NCBI GenBank assembly: GCA_014879765.1
Contig: JACSRL010000162.1
Location: 1 to 6,920 of the forward strand
From: Anaerolinea sp.
GTDB lineage: Bacteria; Chloroflexota; Anaerolineae; JAAEKA01
Direction of reading: 5' to 3'
Length of the DNA: 6,920 nucleotides
The notes under the pieces are model-generated. The model saw only the letters and a list, made by a program, of their open reading frames with translations. It was not told the origin of the DNA and did not search any database. Every line of letters starts with the position of its first letter. The first letter of the stretch is position 1. Made by a program: the position numbers and the translations under genes. Of this stretch, positions 1 through 2,707 are shown in pieces.

Positions 1-1
1 C

Positions 2-613
2 ACAACCGTTGATGAAAACAGCGGGCTCGGTCGGAGACCGGCCCGAGCGGCTATTTTCAAGTCAGCGGCTATTTTCAAGTCAGAAGAGGCGGCGAGGAAG
101 GATCTCCGCGTTGTGGCGGGCTTTGCCGGAGGCATGGCAGTGTTTGGGCTGGCCGCGCTGCTGGGCGTGGCCCGGCCCGCCTATGCGCCGCCGCAGCCTA
201 TCGCCGCGGCTGAAGTCGCGGCATTCACGGCGCTGGCCCGTTTCGGCGATCTGGAGCTGGTCGGCGTCGAACTGCCGCCACAGCCTCTGGCGGTGGGACA
301 GCCGGTCCCGGTGCGCCTGCTCTGGCGCGCGGCCGCGCCGCTGGCTGACGACCTGCGGCCGGCGCTGCGTCTGGTACACCAGGATGGCTGGCTGGCGGCG
401 GAATGGAGCCACGCGCCGGCGGGAGGCCGCTACAGCACCGATCGCTGGCCGGTGGGCCAGGTGATCGCCGACGACTATCTGCTGCTCCCCCAGCCAGGCA
501 GCCCTGGCATGTTCACGGTCGAGGTGGGCGTGCGCCCCTTCGGCGGCGACTGGCTGATGCCCGCTGGCGCAGCCGGCCCCTTTGCCCCGTTGGGCCAGAT
601 CAGCTACCAGTGA
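2..613 (+). CDS. GT39-like membrane glycosyltransferase, C-terminal part (5' end outside window)
   Basis: The frame is open from the first bases of the window to the TGA at 611-613, so this is the 3' end of a longer gene. The GTG at 113 is only an internal codon. A basic cytoplasmic-looking stretch (GRRPARAAIFKSAAIFKS...) is followed by one hydrophobic helix at about residues 38-58 (VVAGFAGGMAVFGLAALL). A soluble beta-rich domain of about 145 residues follows, with segments such as PVPVRLLWRA, LRLVHQDGW, RWPVGQVIADDYLL and FTVEVGVRPFGGDW. This layout, last helix then a beta-sandwich with an LxWRA...W..G.vi.D.Y pattern, is typical of the C-terminal tails of Chloroflexota GT39/PMT-family polytopic glycosyltransferases, which use polyprenyl-phosphate sugars on the outer membrane face. 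The catalytic half is not visible, so family assignment rests on the tail alone. A hairpin and an 18-bp duplication lie in the linker before the last helix. It converges on the GT2 gene with 3 nt between stops. Confidence 0.72.
   Translation, partial: TTVDENSGLGRRPARAAIFKSAAIFKSEEAARKDLRVVAGFAGGMAVFGLAALLGVARPAYAPPQPIAAAEVAAFTALARFGDLELVGVELPPQPLAVGQPVPVRLLWRAAAPLADDLRPALRLVHQDGWLAAEWSHAPAGGRYSTDRWPVGQVIADDYLLLPQPGSPGMFTVEVGVRPFGGDWLMPAGAAGPFAPLGQISYQ
25..48. repeat. Hairpin element, copy 1 (in-frame in GT39-like gene)
   Basis: GCTCGG at 25-30 pairs with CCGAGC at 43-48. An inner CGG/CCG stem closes a short AGA loop. The same sequence recurs at 4058-4082 with a single G insertion (GGG for GG), in an unrelated gene. 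Here it is translated in the frame giving GLGRRPARA, just before the last membrane helix. Confidence 0.75.
46..81 (+). repeat. 18-bp tandem duplication encoding AAIFKS twice
   Basis: The unit AGCGGCTATTTTCAAGTC occurs twice, perfectly (46-63 and 64-81), directly abutting hairpin copy 1. The unit length is a multiple of three, so the duplication keeps frame and encodes AAIFKS-AAIFKS. It is markedly AT-richer than the surrounding coding DNA. It probably belongs to the same inserted element as the hairpin. Confidence 0.85.
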
Positions 614-616
614 CCG

Positions 617-1417
617 TCAGGCTGCACCCTGGCCCGCGCCGGGTGCGCCGGCCGCTTTTGGCTCCATCCCCAGGCGCGAGCGGGCCGAGAAGAGCAGGAT
701 GTCGCGAATATAGCGCCAATAGATCATCTTGGAGTAGCCCTGGGTGCGCGGGTGCATGGTCATGGGGATCTCCGTCGCGCGCGCGCCCGTCTCCAACAGC
801 CGCACCAGAAAGACCGGCACGAAGATGAAGGATTTCTCCTGCCAGGGCACGGTGGCTGGATCGACCCGCAAGAAGGTCTCTTTGGTGAAGGCGCGGTAGG
901 AGGTGGTGATCTCGGTGATGCCTTGCAAGCCCAGCGCGCTGCGCACCATCTGATTGGCGCCCACGCTGAGCACCTTGCGATACCAGGGCATGCGGTTGAC
1001 GCTGCCATCGACGAAACGGGAGCCGACCACCACGTCGTAGCCGGCCTCGATCTGGGCCAGGAAGTGCGGGATGTCCTCGGGGTTGTGCTGGAAGTCGGCG
1101 TCCATCTCGATCAGCACGTCAGCATCCAGCGCGTCGATGGCGTGCTGAAAGCCGCGGAAGAGGCCGATGCCGATGCCCCGCTCCTGCACGTCCAGCAGAT
1201 GCACGCGCGGGTTCCGGTCGGCCAGCGCGGCCACGATCTCCAGCGTGCCATCGGCCGAATGGCTGTCGGCCACCAGCACGTGCAGCTCGAACGCGTCGCT
1301 GTGAACCTGTTCAGCCAGCACCGCGCTGATCAGGTCGGCGATGTTTTCCTTCTCGTCAAAGGTCGGTGTGACGATGACGGCGCGGCGGCGGGTCATCGTG
1401 GAGTGCGGTGAGGTCAT
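617..1417 (-). CDS. GT2 polyprenyl-phosphate sugar (mannose) synthase-like glycosyltransferase
   Basis: This 266-residue protein has a GT-A fold of glycosyltransferase family 2, closest in style to DPM1-type dolichol/polyprenol-phosphate mannose synthases, which move hexose from a nucleotide sugar to a polyprenyl phosphate on the cytoplasmic membrane face. Visible motifs are VIVTPTFDEKENI (14-26), ADSHSADGT (50-58, nucleotide binding, with Ser in place of the second Asp of the usual DDxSxDGT), ERGIGIGLFRGFQHAI (79-94), the metal-binding D106-A-D108 in EMDADFQHNPEDIP, VVVGSRF (129-135), and RTQGYSKM near the C-terminus (the family's R..G.SKM). No C-terminal membrane helices are present, so it is the short soluble type. 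The chosen ATG (1417-1415) shares one base with the rpn stop (TGATG); an in-frame ATG at 1396 is the alternative. Neither has a clear Shine-Dalgarno, which fits translational coupling. Sugar specificity (mannose or glucose) cannot be read from sequence. Confidence 0.9.
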   Translation of the reverse strand: MTSPHSTMTRRRAVIVTPTFDEKENIADLISAVLAEQVHSDAFELHVLVADSHSADGTLEIVAALADRNPRVHLLDVQERGIGIGLFRGFQHAIDALDADVLIEMDADFQHNPEDIPHFLAQIEAGYDVVVGSRFVDGSVNRMPWYRKVLSVGANQMVRSALGLQGITEITTSYRAFTKETFLRVDPATVPWQEKSFIFVPVFLVRLLETGARATEIPMTMHPRTQGYSKMIYWRYIRDILLFSARSRLGMEPKAAGAPGAGQGAA

Positions 1418-1770
1418 CAAGTCAACGATTGCAGGGCCGCGTGGACCTGATCCAGCGATGTGGCTGTCCTGACAACCTGCTGCACCGCGCGCAGCACACC
1501 GAGATCGCTGATCTTGTAGATGTTGGGCAGCAAAAGGGTTCCCTCGACGCCGAATTTGAGTTCCAGGGCAAACTCGATGTTGGCCAGAATGCCCTCGCGC
1601 CGCCCTTGCTCCAGACCTTGCCGTAAACCCTGCTGCATGCCCTGCTGCATGCCCTGCTGCATGCCCTGCTGCATGCCCTGCTGCATGCCCTGCTGCATGC
1701 CCTGCTCCATGCCCTGCTCCATGCCTCGCTTCAATCCTTGTTCGACCCATTGTTCTGCAATTGTAGCCAT
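1417..1770 (-). CDS. Nested in-frame C-terminal Rpn protein (candidate RpnS antitoxin)
   Basis: An internal ATG at 1770-1768 (Met244 of the full protein, MATIAEQWVEQ...) is preceded by GAAGGAG with 8 nt spacing, much the best ribosome binding site in the rpn gene. The main start has none. Translation from here gives a 117-residue protein lacking the nuclease site: a short helix, eight 4-residue GMEQ/GMQQ repeats (residues 16-47), GLRQGLEQGRREG, and a helical tail ending LQSLT. In E. coli, small RpnS proteins are translated from inside rpn genes. They carry a dimerising helix with variable numbers of 4-residue repeats and block the toxic full-length RpnL. The architecture here matches. That it is translated and acts as an antitoxin is inference. 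Confidence 0.6.
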   Translation of the reverse strand: MATIAEQWVEQGLKRGMEQGMEQGMQQGMQQGMQQGMQQGMQQGMQQGLRQGLEQGRREGILANIEFALELKFGVEGTLLLPNIYKISDLGVLRAVQQVVRTATSLDQVHAALQSLT

Positions 1771-2499
1771 CAGTTCGTCTCCTTCAGGAAAGGCCTGATC
1801 CACGGCCTCTCGTAAGTCCTGTGGTGTAATGCGCCTGGCGCCGACCGACACGTAGCGCAGCAGCGTCTGCAGGTATTCCAACCCCGTTTGCTGTCGGGAC
1901 AGCTCACCAAGCAACGACAACGCTTCTGCCAGCCGCGGGCCAAAATCGTCTTGCAAGATGTACTTGAGCACCTGCAAGGTGACACGCAGCGTGATCTCGC
2001 CGCGAATTTCGGCGTCATCCATGCCGGTGAGATCACACAGAGAGTACTCGAACTCCGGCACGTAGCGCAGGAACGCGTCAGGCGCCTGCACCAGCCAGCG
2101 AAAGCCCGGCTTGACCTGCCAGTCGAACTCGCCGTGATAGACCACCACCGGCACGATGGGAACCAGACGGTCGTAGTGGCGCAGCGAGTGTTCCCAAACG
2201 CGCGTCAGATAGCGCAGAAGCTGAAAGGCCACCAGCCGGTCGGCGTAGCTCTTGTGCTCGAAAAGCAGATAGACCAGCCCATCGTCGCCGTTGTGCAGCT
2301 TGAGGGTAAAGAGCAGATCTGTGTGATGCGCCTGCAAGGCCGTGTCGATGAACGACTCCGTGCTCAGCGCCAGCGATGCCAGATCCATGTGCTCGACCAC
2401 ATCGGCCGGCAGGTAGTTTTGGACGAAATCGCGCGCCATCTGCGGGTTCGACATCACCTGCTTGAAGAAACGGTCGTGCGGGTTGACTACAGACTCCAT
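1417..2499 (-). CDS. rpn: Rpn family PD-(D/E)XK nuclease (YhgA-like / 'transposase_31'), full-length RpnL form
   Basis: This 360-residue protein has the N-terminal signature of the Rpn/YhgA family (PHDRFFKQVMSNPQMARDF, 7-25; YLPADVV). The PD-(D/E)XK site is visible as D61 (HTDLLF), E81-x-K83 (LLFEHKS) and Q93 in FQLLRY, so the nuclease looks intact. PVVVYHG follows, then a helical region. Next comes a run of 4-residue repeats at about 259-290 (GMEQ x2, GMQQ x6, flanked by GLKR, GLRQ, GLEQ) and a 57-residue C-terminal helical tail. Known biology: Rpn proteins are DNA endonucleases once called putative transposases; in E. coli they act as toxins and phage-defence proteins. I chose ATG 2499 over TTG 2517 because a good -10 box lies between them, ending 7 nt before the ATG. 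The message is therefore probably leaderless, and no Shine-Dalgarno is present. The gene is visibly less GC-rich than the glycosyltransferase genes beside it, consistent with separate origin. Confidence 0.88.
   Translation of the reverse strand: MESVVNPHDRFFKQVMSNPQMARDFVQNYLPADVVEHMDLASLALSTESFIDTALQAHHTDLLFTLKLHNGDDGLVYLLFEHKSYADRLVAFQLLRYLTRVWEHSLRHYDRLVPIVPVVVYHGEFDWQVKPGFRWLVQAPDAFLRYVPEFEYSLCDLTGMDDAEIRGEITLRVTLQVLKYILQDDFGPRLAEALSLLGELSRQQTGLEYLQTLLRYVSVGARRITPQDLREAVDQAFPEGDELMATIAEQWVEQGLKRGMEQGMEQGMQQGMQQGMQQGMQQGMQQGMQQGLRQGLEQGRREGILANIEFALELKFGVEGTLLLPNIYKISDLGVLRAVQQVVRTATSLDQVHAALQSLT
1628..1723 (-). repeat. 12-bp tandem array encoding GMQQ/GMEQ repeats
   Basis: Six perfect copies of CCCTGCTGCATG (plus-strand reading) occupy 1628-1699, followed by two copies with CTCC in place of CTGC (1700-1723). 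In the rpn frame these give GMQQ x6 and GMEQ x2. Because the unit is 12 bp, slippage changes length by four residues without a frameshift. The peptide should form a long polar helix or coiled coil. This is not a CRISPR: there are no spacers. Confidence 0.95.
1779..1785 (-). promoter_or_regulatory. Strong internal Shine-Dalgarno inside rpn
   Basis: On the minus strand GAAGGAG is followed by an 8-nt spacer (ACGAACTG) and ATG at 1770. It lies in the coding region for PEGDEL of Rpn. Its strength and spacing decide the proposed nested RpnS start. Confidence 0.65.
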
Positions 2500-2506
2500 G
2501 ACCGGT

Positions 2507-2534
2507 ATTGTACTCAACTTCGTATTTCAGGCAA
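2507..2534 (-). promoter_or_regulatory. Probable rpn promoter giving a leaderless mRNA
   Basis: On the minus strand, TTGCCT (2534-2529) is separated by 16 bp from TACAAT (2512-2507, 5 of 6 to the -10 consensus). Transcription would begin at about 2500-2499, at the ATG itself. This favours ATG 2499 as the rpn start and explains the missing Shine-Dalgarno. It is predicted from consensus only. Confidence 0.5.
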
Positions 2535-2543
2535 TGCGGGGCA

Positions 2544-2623
2544 AGGACTGACGGTGCTGGTGAATACGAGCGGTGGATCAGTCGCCGCCGGCCATGATAT
2601 CCACCAGCAGCACCGTCAGTCCT
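2544..2623. repeat. 80-nt hairpin between the divergent genes
   Basis: AGGACTGACGGTGCTG (2544-2559) is perfectly complementary to 2608-2623 (16 bp). Inside it, GGTGGAT (2572-2578) pairs with ATCCACC (2599-2605). No T-run follows on either strand, so it does not look like an intrinsic terminator, and both flanking genes point away from it. It occupies most of the 208-bp intergenic region. It could be a regulatory operator/cruciform, a structured leader, or a small MITE-like remnant. Nothing else is seen in this intergenic stretch except the two promoter candidates. Confidence 0.7.
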
Positions 2624-2637
2624 GTTAGCATTCGGTG

Positions 2638-2666
2638 TTGCTCAAAGCCCTGGCCTGTGGTACCAT
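2638..2666 (+). promoter_or_regulatory. Weak candidate promoter for the rightward operon
   Basis: TTGCTC (2638-2643), a 17-bp spacer and TACCAT (2661-2666) would start transcription near 2673, leaving a leader of about 35 nt. That leader contains AAGGA (2692-2696), 11 nt before the ATG at 2708. The boxes match the consensus only partly. Confidence 0.3.
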
Positions 2667-2707
2667 GCCGCCGAACGTCTCTCAGGAAGACAAGGACGAC
2701 CGATCTC

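Noticed and set aside
9..464. 151-codon plus-strand frame starting ATG 9
   Set aside because: It overlaps the GT39-like C-terminal frame, which carries the hydrophobic helix and beta-domain motifs. This frame is Arg/Trp-rich shadow sequence.
752..1411. 219-codon plus-strand frame
   Set aside because: It is antisense to the GT2 gene, whose minus-strand motifs are unmistakable.
1628..1723. CRISPR-like repeats
   Set aside because: The units abut with no spacers and encode an in-frame 4-residue protein repeat.
1418..1750. N-terminal extension of the GT2 frame upstream of 1417
   Set aside because: It reads the rpn repeat array in another frame as AGHAAGH repeats. The GT2 domain begins just after the ATG at 1417.
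2500..2517. TTG start for rpn, adding six residues
   Set aside because: The likely -10 box falls between TTG 2517 and ATG 2499, and family proteins begin close to the PHDRFFK motif.
1888..2628. 246-codon plus-strand frame
   Set aside because: It is antisense to rpn and runs into the intergenic hairpin. It has no family signature.
2573..2707. Earlier GTG start for the GT-C/ILEI gene
   Set aside because: It lies inside the intergenic hairpin and adds a polar Ser/Arg/Thr leader before a typical N-terminal membrane helix. ATG 2708 has a ribosome binding site and fits the family.
2500..2707. tRNA, small RNA gene or riboswitch in the intergenic region
   Set aside because: Only the hairpin and promoter-like boxes are visible. 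Nothing matches a known RNA family by eye.
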